Positions 32,473 to 42,573 of a stretch of 42,573 bases of DNA are shown piece by piece (the first letter of the stretch is position 1; each line of letters opens with the position of its first letter). The translations under genes and the position numbers were made by a program. The notes beneath the pieces were generated by a model. The model was given only the letters and a program-made list of their open reading frames with translations, was not told where the DNA came from and made no database searches. Source of the stretch: an uncultured Collinsella sp. (GTDB lineage: Bacteria; Actinomycetota; Coriobacteriia; Coriobacteriales; Coriobacteriaceae); the NCBI GenBank assembly GCA_900544755.1, contig UQWQ01000008.1, positions 1 through 42,573 on the forward strand. The letters run 5' to 3'.

Positions 32473-32604
32473 ATGCAAGTTAAAAATCTATGTGGTCAAT
32501 ATAATACCGTTAAACCCGCATATCGATACCGCTCAGCCATTCGCCTCGCCCCCGTCGCACGTATCTTCATCCGGTATGTTACTTTTAATCTAACGATTCT
32601 TTGA
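32473..32604 (+). CDS. Possible small cationic peptide (43 codons)
   Basis: An open frame begins two bases after the ATPase stop, with GGGCGGG six bases before its ATG, and ends 19 bases before the fusion gene. The product begins MQVKNLCGQYNTVKPAYRYR, has seven Lys/Arg, no Asp or Glu and one Cys. Small cationic peptides encoded beside ABC exporters are often their substrates. Against it, codon use is AT-rich and unlike the neighbours, a consensus -10 box lies inside it, and a 43-codon frame can arise by chance. Confidence 0.25.
   Translation: MQVKNLCGQYNTVKPAYRYRSAIRLAPVARIFIRYVTFNLTIL
32500..32505 (+). promoter_or_regulatory. Candidate -10 box for the permease-ATPase fusion gene
   Basis: An exact TATAAT lies in an AT-rich stretch 118 bases before the fusion start. 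The -35 is weak (AAGTTA at 17 bases). It suggests that the fusion gene has its own promoter. Confidence 0.4.
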
Positions 32605-32623
32605 GGAACGTAGGTGCTTCTGA

Positions 32624-34432
32624 ATGTACTGTCGACTTCTTCTCAAACTGATCCTAAGAGACAAGGCCGCATGGATTTGTACGCTCGTTCTCGCTGCAGC
32701 CTTTTCCGTCCCCATTGCGTTCAATTCACCCATCTACGGGCCCTTCTTTATGAAGCAGGGCATGCAGGGCTTTGTCGACGCATTCAATATGCGCGCACCC
32801 CAAGCCAGCGGCACAGACCTATCGCCAGAGCAGCAAGCTGACGCGGAGCTTGCAAGATACGCGAACGCCGCCCTTGCCGCTCAAACCGACGCCGCCTTTC
32901 TCGATTCTGCCGAGAGCTACTACGCGCTCATGGGCGAAGGCTTCCAATCCGGGTCCATCGTGGGAGACCGAGAGACCAATGACGCGGCGCTCGCGTATTG
33001 CCGTGCCCTGAGCAGCTCCGGCATCACGGATATCCCGGCCTCCGCAAACGACCTGCCATTCCTTTCCTTCCTGCCTTACGCCATTGCCACGGCGCCGTCT
33101 TTCCTTCCCTTCATCCCCTTCCTTCTCTCGTCGATACTCGTGCTCGGCGCCACAAGGCCCGGGACCCTGGCGGCAAAGGCGCCCGCGCCCAAATTCCGGC
33201 GCCTTATCCAGATCGTGTTTTCGATAATCGTCGCGGGGACCGCGATGCTCCTCGCCGGCCTCGCACCCGGGGGCATTTACGCCTTGGTCCTAAACGGCTT
33301 CGGGCAAATTGGGTACCCGATCGCCTTCTTCCATGACGGCGCGCTTGCCACCACGACCGCGGGAAACGTCTTCACGACCCTGCTTCTCGCGCTGCTTGCG
33401 GGCGGAACCTTGATATCCGTTTGCTCCGCCGTCCTATCGACCGCAACGAGGCGCGTCTTCGCAGGCCCCCTTACCTCAGCGCTGCTTGTCGCGGCCCCGG
33501 CATTCCCGTTGCTGTCCGATTCGGCGCTGGAGCATAATGCCGTGCTCGGGCTCCTGCCGCTGGCCGTGTTCTCGCCTATCGAGGCAACGGGCTACGTAGG
33601 ATGCTTCCCGACAGAATTCATTGGCTCCGGTTCAGGCAGCGCATCGATGCTTGCCGTGGCCCTGATATACGTCGCGGTCCTTTTTGCGGTCGGCGCCGTT
33701 GCGACACGTTCGCCCAAACAGGCTGGACCCGCTAAAAAGCACCATGGGCTCGAGCTTCTGGACGCGAGCGTGGGATACGGGAGCACGACGATACTTTCAA
33801 TCGGGTCGCTTTTCCTGAGCCCGGGAACGGCGGCGGGCCTCGTTGCTCCCAACGGCTCGGGGAAAACCACCCTTCTTGAAGCGCTGTCGGGCCAATTTCC
33901 CACCCGCATCCGCTCGGGAAGCCTGGCGGCAGACGGAATCTGCCAACGTCGATCAGCCGAATTTGCAGAACTCGTCTACCTGAGCTCTTCAGACGGCACG
34001 GATCTTTACCCCACGCTATCGGCCATCGAGCACCTTGCTTTCGTTAGGGAGGCGTGGAAATCGGCCGCCGACATCGACTCGCTCTGCGACTCCCTCGGAA
34101 TCTCCCCATATCTCGACAAGCCGACCCGTAAACTCTCGACAGGAATGAAGCAGCAGGTAAAGCTTGCCATGGCGATAGCGACCGATTGCCCGTACCTCAT
34201 CCTCGATGAACCGCTGAACGGCCTCGATCCGGGAAAACGGAAAACCTCCTGCGACGCGATGCGCAGCGAGGTGGCGCGGGGACGAAGCGTGCTCATTTCA
34301 AGCCATCTGCTCGACGACCTGGCAGACCTTACCAACTCGTTCTACTTCATCGAGGCCGGCACGCTCGTGGAAAAGATCAAGTCGTCCTCGCAGACGCTCA
34401 AGCAGGAATACCTCGATACATACGAGAGATGA
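32624..34432 (+). CDS. ABC transporter, permease-ATPase fusion
   Basis: A 602-residue half transporter. Residues 1-360 are a permease of the same design as each half of the double permease upstream: one helix, an extracytoplasmic stretch (~40-150), then five or six helices, with LVLNGFGQIGYPIAFF as the shared motif (~221-236). Residues ~375-602 are an ATPase: Walker A APNGSGKTT (408-416), signature LSTGMKQQ (504-511), Walker B LILDEP (525-530) and a later SSHLL. It could act as a homodimer, or pair with the upstream system. Having permease before ATPase in one chain is unusual for ABC-2-type exporters. Confidence 0.85.
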   Translation: MYCRLLLKLILRDKAAWICTLVLAAAFSVPIAFNSPIYGPFFMKQGMQGFVDAFNMRAPQASGTDLSPEQQADAELARYANAALAAQTDAAFLDSAESYYALMGEGFQSGSIVGDRETNDAALAYCRALSSSGITDIPASANDLPFLSFLPYAIATAPSFLPFIPFLLSSILVLGATRPGTLAAKAPAPKFRRLIQIVFSIIVAGTAMLLAGLAPGGIYALVLNGFGQIGYPIAFFHDGALATTTAGNVFTTLLLALLAGGTLISVCSAVLSTATRRVFAGPLTSALLVAAPAFPLLSDSALEHNAVLGLLPLAVFSPIEATGYVGCFPTEFIGSGSGSASMLAVALIYVAVLFAVGAVATRSPKQAGPAKKHHGLELLDASVGYGSTTILSIGSLFLSPGTAAGLVAPNGSGKTTLLEALSGQFPTRIRSGSLAADGICQRRSAEFAELVYLSSSDGTDLYPTLSAIEHLAFVREAWKSAADIDSLCDSLGISPYLDKPTRKLSTGMKQQVKLAMAIATDCPYLILDEPLNGLDPGKRKTSCDAMRSEVARGRSVLISSHLLDDLADLTNSFYFIEAGTLVEKIKSSSQTLKQEYLDTYER

Positions 34433-34505
34433 ATGTGGGGGAGTGTTCGGATGAAGTTGATATTTAAGGTCCAGCTCGTGTTGTGCCGAAAAGACCGTGA
34501 ACCTT

Positions 34506-34534
34506 TTGTGGGACACGCGGCGCCGTGGTACCAT
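34506..34534 (+). promoter_or_regulatory. rpmE: Promoter of rpmE
   Basis: TTGTGG (34506-34511) and TACCAT (34529-34534) are 17 bases apart, giving a leader of about 75 bases that contains two hairpins. Confidence 0.5.
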
Positions 34535-34547
34535 AGCTGAGTTTGTT

Positions 34548-34596
34548 GTCTTGGTCGGAAACCAAGACGCCTTATGCGCTGATCGGTAACCAGCGC
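34548..34596 (+). ncRNA. Candidate L31 leader RNA
   Basis: Two hairpins lie in the rpmE leader: GTCTTGGT (34548-34555) with ACCAAGAC (34561-34568), and GCGCTG (34576-34581) with CAGCGC (34591-34596). Ribosomal-protein leaders of the L31 type, including a Coriobacteria form, have been described; the position and size fit, but I cannot match the consensus without a covariance model. Confidence 0.5.
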
Positions 34597-34618
34597 CTGA
34601 CCAATAAGGAGTCCTACC

Positions 34619-35044
34619 ATGAAGCAGGGTATCCATCCCCAGTATGTCGAGTGCACGGTGACGTGCTCCTGCGGCAACACCTTCAAGACGCACGCTACCG
34701 TGTCCGAGATGAAGGTCGAGCTTTGCAACGAGTGCCACCCGTTCTACACCGGCCAGCAGAAGTTCGTCGACACCGGTGGACGCGTCCAGCGCTTCGCCGA
34801 CAAGTTCGGTGGCGCCGCTGCCGCCCAGCTCAAGAAGGCCGAGGAGGCCAAGGCTGCCAAGGCTGCCAAGGCTGCTGAGGCCGAGGCCGCTCGCAAGGCC
34901 GCCGCTGAGGCTAAGGCTGCCGAGAAGGCCAAGCGTGCTGCTAAGTTTGCCGAGGAGGCTGCCAAGCAGGCCGCCGAGGCTCCCGCAGAGGCTCCCGTCG
35001 AGGAGGCCGCTGCCGAGGCCGAGACCACCGAGGCTGCTGAGTAA
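34619..35044 (+). CDS. rpmE: 50S ribosomal protein L31 with long charged tail
   Basis: A 141-residue L31. The first ~68 residues are the normal zinc-binding protein (MKQGIHPQYVECTVTCSCGN, CNECHPFYTGQQKFVDTGGR), with CSC and CNEC as zinc ligands. About 70 more residues of Ala, Lys and Glu follow, with patterns such as AKAAEAEAARKAAAEAKAA that can form a long helix or coiled coil. Ordinary L31 is ~70 residues, so the length is doubled. It is preceded by its own promoter and followed by a terminator. Confidence 0.95.
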   Translation: MKQGIHPQYVECTVTCSCGNTFKTHATVSEMKVELCNECHPFYTGQQKFVDTGGRVQRFADKFGGAAAAQLKKAEEAKAAKAAKAAEAEAARKAAAEAKAAEKAKRAAKFAEEAAKQAAEAPAEAPVEEAAAEAETTEAAE

Positions 35045-35077
35045 ATAGCTCGCCGAGGAATCGCTCGCATTCATGGC

Positions 35078-35118
35078 AAAAGGGCCGTGCATCCAATGGG
35101 GTGCGCGGCCCTTTTCTT
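35078..35118 (+). terminator. rpmE: Intrinsic terminator of rpmE
   Basis: AAAAGGGCCG (35078-35087) pairs with CGGCCCTTTT (35106-35115), the T's forming the end of the stem. Confidence 0.85.
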
Positions 35119-35119
35119 G

Positions 35120-35186
35120 TTGGTGCAAACTAACCTGTCCCCATTGCACCAGATTGGTGCGAAGGGGACAGGTTGGTTTGCACCAA
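35120..35186. repeat. Pair of inverted GGGGAC hairpin repeats
   Basis: Two copies face each other. Copy one (35121-35150) has arms TGGTGCAA and TTGCACCA around a minus-strand core TGGGGACAGGTTAGT. Copy two (35154-35186) has TTGGTGCGAA and TTGCACCAA around GGGGACAGGTTGGT. Together they form one large hairpin of about 33 paired positions with a few mismatches. They lie in the 343-base gap 35045-35387, which otherwise holds the rpmE terminator and one further element. Confidence 0.8.
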
Positions 35187-35218
35187 ATGACAGAGAGACG
35201 GCGTTTTCCCAGATAAAA

Positions 35219-35251
35219 CCTGCCAAAATAAACCAGTCCCTTTTTGGCAGG
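35219..35251 (-). repeat. Short hairpin repeat of the GGGAC type
   Basis: Arms CCTGCCAAAA (35219-35228) and TTTTGGCAGG (35242-35251) are exact complements. The minus-strand core AGGGACTGGTTTA resembles the inner part of the long repeat at 2708-2774. Confidence 0.7.
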
Positions 35252-35387
35252 TCGGTCGGGTCGTAGTTATTACGTGGCGGTCGAGGTCGACCGTATAGGC
35301 CGCGTCCTGTTTGGCTAAAGTACATTTATCTGTGTTTAACTCGCCCGAGGCTGCATGGCGTGGGCGATGGCCAAAAAGGAAAACCAC

Positions 35388-38194
<2,807 letters not shown>

Positions 38195-38195
<1 letters not shown>

Positions 38196-39343
38196 TGGCT
38201 GAGGCTTTAGAGGTAACGCCCGCCGAGCTGGACGCGTTTGCGGACCGGCTCGGCGAGGTCGAGTCGTATCTCCACTTGGACGAAAAGCGCACGCGCGTGA
38301 CCGAGCTCGAGGCCAAAAGCGTGGCCCCCGGCTTTTGGGATGACGCCGACGCCGCCCGTGCCACCATGGAGGAAATCGCGCGCACCAAGGAAGATATCGC
38401 TGCCGTGGACAACGCGCGCGGCGAGCTTTCCGATGCCCGCGCCGCGCTGGAGCTTGCCGAGGAGATGGGGGATGACCCCGATGCCGCCGCCCTTCGCGAG
38501 GAGGCTACAGCCACGGCTGAGCGCCTGGCCCGTGCCATCGATGAGCTTGAGCTTTCGAGCTGGTTTACCGGTGAGTTCGATCACGGCGATGCCATTGTGA
38601 CCATCAAGCCCGGACAGGGTGGTCTGGAGGCCCAGGACTGGACCTTCATGCTCTTTAAGATGTACATGAAGTACTGCCAGCGTCGCGGCTGGAAGGTCAC
38701 GATTAACGACTGCCCCGCTGCTGAGGTCATCGGCATCGACCGCGCGACCTTTACCGTCGAGGGCAAGGACGCATTTGGCATGCTGCGCGCCGAGGCCGGC
38801 GTCCACCGCTTGGTGCGCATTAGCCCCACCGACGACAAGAAACGCCGCCAGACCACGTTCGCCGGCGTCGAGGTCATCCCCGTGCTACCCGATGATATCG
38901 ATATCGAGATCAGCCCCGATGACATCCGCGTGGACGTGTACCACGCGAGCGGCCCGGGCGGTCAGGGCGTGAACACCACCGACTCCGCCGTGCGCGTGAC
39001 GCATTTCCCCAGCGGCATTGTGGTCACCTGCCAAAACGAGCGCAGCCAGATCCAGAACAAGGCCGCGTGCATGCAGATCCTCAAGGCTCGCCTGTACGAG
39101 ATTGAGCTCGAGAAGCGCGCCGAGGCCCTGGATGAGATTCGCGGACCCAAAACCACGATTGGTTTTGGTAACCAGATTCGCAGCTACGTGCTCTACCCGT
39201 ATCAGATGGTCAAGGACCTGCGCTCGGGTGTGGAGACCAGCAATGTCGAGGCCGTTCTTGACGATGGCGATCTGGATCCGTTTGTAATTGGCTATCACCG
39301 TTGGGCTACCGGCAACGCCGGTGCGGAAGGCTCGGACGCCTAG
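38195..39343 (+). CDS. prfB: Peptide chain release factor 2
   Basis: A 382-residue release factor. GGQ (255-257) for peptide hydrolysis is intact, and IKPGQGGLEAQDW is the RF2 type, not RF1. The stop-codon recognition tripeptide, SPF in most RF2 proteins, reads SPT (S210-T212). The gene has no internal stop and no CTTTGA shift site near codon 25, so the programmed +1 frameshift of many prfB genes is absent. The start overlaps the secA stop (TAATG), the classic secA-prfB pairing of Gram-positive bacteria. Confidence 0.94.
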
Positions 39344-39433
39344 GCACATGGTTGGCTCCGGGTCGATGCAAACACTTCGCAGGGGGTGGTATTTGCTCGG
39401 TGAATCGGTAGAATCGAATACAGTAAGAAGTTC

Positions 39434-39462
39434 AAAGCGCACTCGTTTGGGTGCGCTTTTTT
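39434..39462 (+). terminator. Intrinsic terminator between prfB and yitT
   Basis: AAAGCGCAC (39434-39442) and GTGCGCTTT (39451-39459) pair perfectly and the T-run extends to 39462. The next base begins the ribosome site of the YitT gene, so no promoter fits between. Confidence 0.88.
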
Positions 39463-39474
39463 GAGGGAGGCAGC

Positions 39475-40365
39475 ATGGCATATCGTCTGGACATCAAGCG
39501 CATTCTTTCGCTGAACTTCTTTCATGACTTGCCCAAGATCATGTTTGGCTGCGCCCTGGCAGCTATCGCGACGGATCTGTTTTTGATTCCCAACGGTCTT
39601 GCTGCCGGCGGCGTCACGGGCCTCGCCACGATTATCCAGGCGGTCGGCGCCTCGCATGGCATCTCGCTGCCTGTCGGTATTCAAACCATCGTGATGAATG
39701 CCTTGCTGCTGCTGGTCGTTATGCGCGAGGGGGGCATGTTCTACGTGGTCCAGACGGCGACGGGCTTTGTGCTGCTGGGCTTCTTCACCGACCTGTTCGC
39801 TCCGTTTGTGGCGCCGCTGGCACATGCCGACCTGATGCTGCCCGCTATGTGGGGCGGCATTATCACGGGCATTGGCTACGGCATGGTGCTACGCGCCGGT
39901 GCCAACACTGGCGGCTCTGACACCATCGGTCAGATTATCTCGCGCAATACGTCACTACCGGTGGGCTCCACCGTCATGGCGATCGACGTTGCCGTGTGCG
40001 CGCTGTCGGCCCCGGTCTTCTCGGTCGAAAACGCGCTGTATGCGGGCCTTTCGATGGTCATTAGCGGTTACGTGATCGATGCCGTGGTCGACGGCGGCAA
40101 CAGGCGCCGTATGGTACTCATCATCTCGGACAAGTTTCCCGATATTGCGGCCGACATCATGTATGGCCTGGGTCGCGGCTGCACCAAGTTTAAGGCGACC
40201 GGCATGTACTCGGGCGCCGAGAAGCCGGTGATCATGGTCATTGTGAGCCGCCGCGAGCTCAACACCCTCAAAACGATCGTGCGCGAGCGCGATCCTCACG
40301 CCATTGTGACGGTCGCCGACGTTACGGAAACCTTCGGTGAGGGATTCAAGGACATTAACGCGTAG
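39475..40365 (+). CDS. YitT-family membrane protein
   Basis: A 296-residue protein of the YitT/DUF161 family. Five or six membrane segments occupy residues ~20-210, with FLIPNGLAAGGVTGLATI and RAGANTGGSDTIGQIIS as family motifs. The C-terminal cytoplasmic DUF2179 domain (IISDKFPDIAADIM, then GCTKFKATGMYSG) follows. The family's function is not established; some members have been linked to small-molecule export. ATG 39475 follows GAGGGAGG, right after the terminator stem at 39434-39462. Confidence 0.9.
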   Translation: MAYRLDIKRILSLNFFHDLPKIMFGCALAAIATDLFLIPNGLAAGGVTGLATIIQAVGASHGISLPVGIQTIVMNALLLLVVMREGGMFYVVQTATGFVLLGFFTDLFAPFVAPLAHADLMLPAMWGGIITGIGYGMVLRAGANTGGSDTIGQIISRNTSLPVGSTVMAIDVAVCALSAPVFSVENALYAGLSMVISGYVIDAVVDGGNRRRMVLIISDKFPDIAADIMYGLGRGCTKFKATGMYSGAEKPVIMVIVSRRELNTLKTIVRERDPHAIVTVADVTETFGEGFKDINA

Positions 40366-40572
40366 GGCCGACTGCGTTCCATCCAAAAGACGTTCACATT
40401 GATAAACCGTTTCATCAGCGGTTCTGCCTGCTCAATTGTTCAAATAATGATAAATACTCTGGTAAAGCTTCCAGTTTCCAGCATAATGAATGACGTACGT
40501 GCATTGCGGCTGTGTTGGGATTACCTTCGGTGCCGTGCGCATCTTGTCTAATGAGGATGAAAGGAAGGCACA

Positions 40573-41403
40573 ATGAGCGACGAAGAGCTCAAAAAGGTTG
40601 CCAACGAGGTAAGGAAGGGCATCGTCACCGGCGTGCACGCTGCCAAGTCCGGCCATCCGGGCGGTTCGCTCGGCGCTGCCGACATCATGACCTATCTGTA
40701 CTTTGAGGAAATGAACGTCGACCCGTCCGATCCCCGCAAGGCCGATCGCGACCGTTTTGTGCTCTCCAAGGGCCATTGCGCTCCGGGCCTGTACGCCGTG
40801 CTCGCCGAGCGCGGGTTCTTCCCCAAAGAGGACCTCAAGACGCTGCGCCATATCGGCAGCCACCTGCAGGGTCACCCCAACATGAACGACACCCCGGGCG
40901 TCGACATGTCCACCGGTTCGCTCGGCCAGGGCATCTCCGCCGCCGTCGGGATGGCGCTCGCCGCCAAGCACTGGGGCGATACTTACCGCACGTATGCCCT
41001 GCTGGGTGATGGCGAGAGCGAGGAGGGCCAGGTCTGGGAGGCAGCCATGTTTGCCGGCAACCAACAGCTCGATAACCTCTGCGTGATCGTTGACCACAAT
41101 GGCCTGCAGATCGATGGTCCCGTCGAGGAGGTCAACGACCCCATGCCGCTGGCAGACAAGTTCCGCGCCTTCAAGTTCCACGTGGTGGAGCTCGCCGACG
41201 GCAACGATTTCGATCAGATCCGCGCCGCCTTTGCCGAGGCCCGCGCCACCAAGGGTCAGCCGACCGCCATCATCGCCGAGACCACCAAGGGCAAGGGCGT
41301 TTCCTTTATGGAGAACCAGGTGGGTTGGCACGGCAAGGCCCCCAACGATGAACAGTTTGAGCAGGCCATGGCAGAGCTCACGGCCGCCGGAGAGGAGCTC
41401 TAG
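40573..41403 (+). CDS. Transketolase, N-terminal (TPP-binding) subunit
   Basis: A 276-residue subunit of a split transketolase, which moves two-carbon units between sugar phosphates in the pentose phosphate pathway. SGHPGGSLGAADIM and LSKGHCAPGLYAVL are N-terminal hallmarks. The thiamine diphosphate motif starts GDGESEEGQVWEA and continues to VDHNGLQIDG. ATG 40573 follows AAAGGAAGG. The second half is encoded one base downstream. Confidence 0.95.
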   Translation: MSDEELKKVANEVRKGIVTGVHAAKSGHPGGSLGAADIMTYLYFEEMNVDPSDPRKADRDRFVLSKGHCAPGLYAVLAERGFFPKEDLKTLRHIGSHLQGHPNMNDTPGVDMSTGSLGQGISAAVGMALAAKHWGDTYRTYALLGDGESEEGQVWEAAMFAGNQQLDNLCVIVDHNGLQIDGPVEEVNDPMPLADKFRAFKFHVVELADGNDFDQIRAAFAEARATKGQPTAIIAETTKGKGVSFMENQVGWHGKAPNDEQFEQAMAELTAAGEEL

Positions 41404-41404
41404 G

Positions 41405-42346
41405 ATGGCAGACGTCAAGAAAATCGCCACGCGCGTAAGCTACGGCGAGGCCCTCGTCGAGCTCGCCAACGAGCACGACGACTTTGTGGTCCTCGACGCC
41501 GATCTGGCCGCCGCCACGCAGACCGGCAAGTTCAAGGCAGCCTGCCCCGACCGCTTCTTCGATGTGGGCATTGCCGAGAGCAACCTGATGGGTGTTGCCG
41601 CCGGTATCGCGACCACCGGCCGCGTCGCCTTCGCGAGCACCTTTGCCATGTTTGCCGCTGGCCGCGCCTTTGAGCAGGTCCGCAACTCCATCGGCTATCC
41701 GCACCTTAACGTTAAGATAGGTGCCACGCACGCCGGTATCTCGGTGGGCGAGGACGGTGCCACACACCAGTGCTGCGAGGATATCGCCCTCATGCGCGTC
41801 ATCCCCGGCATGACCGTTATCGTTCCTGCCGACGACGTCGAGGCCCGCGCCGTGACGCGCGCCGCCTACGAGTGCGACGGTCCGGTGTACATGCGCTTCG
41901 CCCGTCTGGCCTCGTCGGTTATTAACGACCCCGAGACCTACAAGTTCGAGTTGGGTAAGGGCATTGTCATGCGCGAGGGCGCCGACGTCACCATCATCGC
42001 CTGCGGCCTGATGGTCGGCGAGGCTCTCGAGGCCGCCGAGCAGCTTGCTGCCGAGGGCATCGATGCCGAGGTCATCAACATGCACACCATCAAGCCCATC
42101 GATGCCGACCTGATCGTCAAGAGCGCCACCAAGACCGGCCACGTCGTGACCGTCGAGGAGCACTCTGTGATCGGTGGCCTGGGCAGCGCCGTTGCCGACG
42201 TCCTGTGCGAGCAGTGCCCGACGCCGCTCAAGAAGATCGGCGTCAACGACGCCTTCGGTGAGTCTGGCCCGGGTGCCGAGCTCTTGCACAAGTATGGCCT
42301 GGACGCCGCCAACATCGTGGCGACCACCAAGGAGTTCTTGGCATAA
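41405..42346 (+). CDS. Transketolase, C-terminal (pyrimidine-binding) subunit
   Basis: A 313-residue second subunit. RVSYGEALVELANEHDDFVVL begins the pyrimidine-binding domain, in which FFDVGIAESNLMGVAAGIA carries the catalytic Glu. VPADDVEARAVTRAAYECDG and TVEEHSVIGGLGSAVADVL belong to this half as well. The ATG lies one base after the stop of the first subunit, with GGAGAGGAG overlapping its end, so translation is coupled. 1-deoxyxylulose 5-phosphate synthase is excluded by the split and by length. Confidence 0.95.
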   Translation: MADVKKIATRVSYGEALVELANEHDDFVVLDADLAAATQTGKFKAACPDRFFDVGIAESNLMGVAAGIATTGRVAFASTFAMFAAGRAFEQVRNSIGYPHLNVKIGATHAGISVGEDGATHQCCEDIALMRVIPGMTVIVPADDVEARAVTRAAYECDGPVYMRFARLASSVINDPETYKFELGKGIVMREGADVTIIACGLMVGEALEAAEQLAAEGIDAEVINMHTIKPIDADLIVKSATKTGHVVTVEEHSVIGGLGSAVADVLCEQCPTPLKKIGVNDAFGESGPGAELLHKYGLDAANIVATTKEFLA

Positions 42347-42392
42347 GGCAAGACGAGGCAAAGTATCGCGTCGACAACCGCAAACAAGCCAG

Positions 42393-42427
42393 AACAGGGG
42401 CGTCCTCAAAGAGGGCGCCCCTGTTTA
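42393..42427 (+). terminator. Intrinsic terminator of the transketolase operon
   Basis: AACAGGGGCG (42393-42402) pairs with CGCCCCTGTT (42416-42425), and five inner pairs close a loop of AAA. A short T-run follows. The remaining bases to 42573 show no gene I can support. Confidence 0.85.
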
Positions 42428-42573
42428 TGCTGAATTTAAATTAGAGTCCTGCCAAGCAAAGTTCCCATGGGGAAACGGGCCCATCCCAACAAAGTGCAAT
42501 TCAGACCCTTCCAACTTTGTATGCGCAGCATCTCAAGTTGGTGCGTCGGCCCCATAGTAGCCGCAGGCCGGGC

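Noticed and set aside
42428..42573. Start of another gene at the window end
   Set aside because: Short frames exist on both strands but none has a ribosome site or a recognisable product.

Overview
The window is GC-rich bacterial chromosome with short intergenic gaps, strong Shine-Dalgarno sequences and frequent GTG/TTG starts. The spc/alpha ribosomal cluster has a zinc-type S14 and L17 and L31 with long Ala/Lys/Glu tails. Alongside sit a clostridial-like citrate synthase, a split transketolase and a GGGGAC-type intergenic repeat family. Together these suggest an anaerobic gut actinobacterium of class Coriobacteriia, most likely Collinsella or a close relative. This placement rests on protein character and gene content, not on a database search.

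Layout. Positions 1-2694 hold purine/molybdenum-hydroxylase accessory genes: the 3' end of a YqeB-like gene, an XdhC-family protein and an NCS2 purine permease. Positions 3016-12779 are a long translation and secretion operon, rplE-rpsN-rpsH-rplF-rplR-rpsE-rpmD-rplO-secY-adk-map-infA-rpmJ-rpsM-rpsK-rpsD-rpoA-rplQ, ended by a strong terminator. It begins at rplE; the S10 genes and rplN/rplX that normally precede it are absent. Then follow truA, a GT2-like protein, argR, a class A penicillin-binding protein on the minus strand, a U32 hydroxylation-family protein, tyrS, adenine deaminase, two Cof-type HAD phosphatases, citrate synthase and an ACT-domain protein.

Positions 27530-34500 are the accessory region. 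It holds a tyrosine-recombinase remnant, an XRE regulator with a DUF2975 membrane protein, and a divergent ABC export cassette. The cassette consists of a double permease, an ATPase, a 43-codon cationic ORF and a permease-ATPase fusion. The three permease modules are clearly homologous, so the cassette grew by duplication and fusion. Its substrate is unknown; it is the best candidate here for an undescribed system.

Positions 34619-42346 return to core genes: rpmE with a structured leader, secA, prfB (RF2 with SPT instead of SPF), a YitT-family membrane protein and the two transketolase subunits.

Between genes, at least ten short hairpins share a GGGGAC-type core but carry different, self-complementary arms. 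They look like a REP/BIME-type repeat family. Three genes (ade, the plus-strand HAD gene, yitT) have a terminator-like or RBS-masking hairpin directly before their start, which suggests leader-based control.
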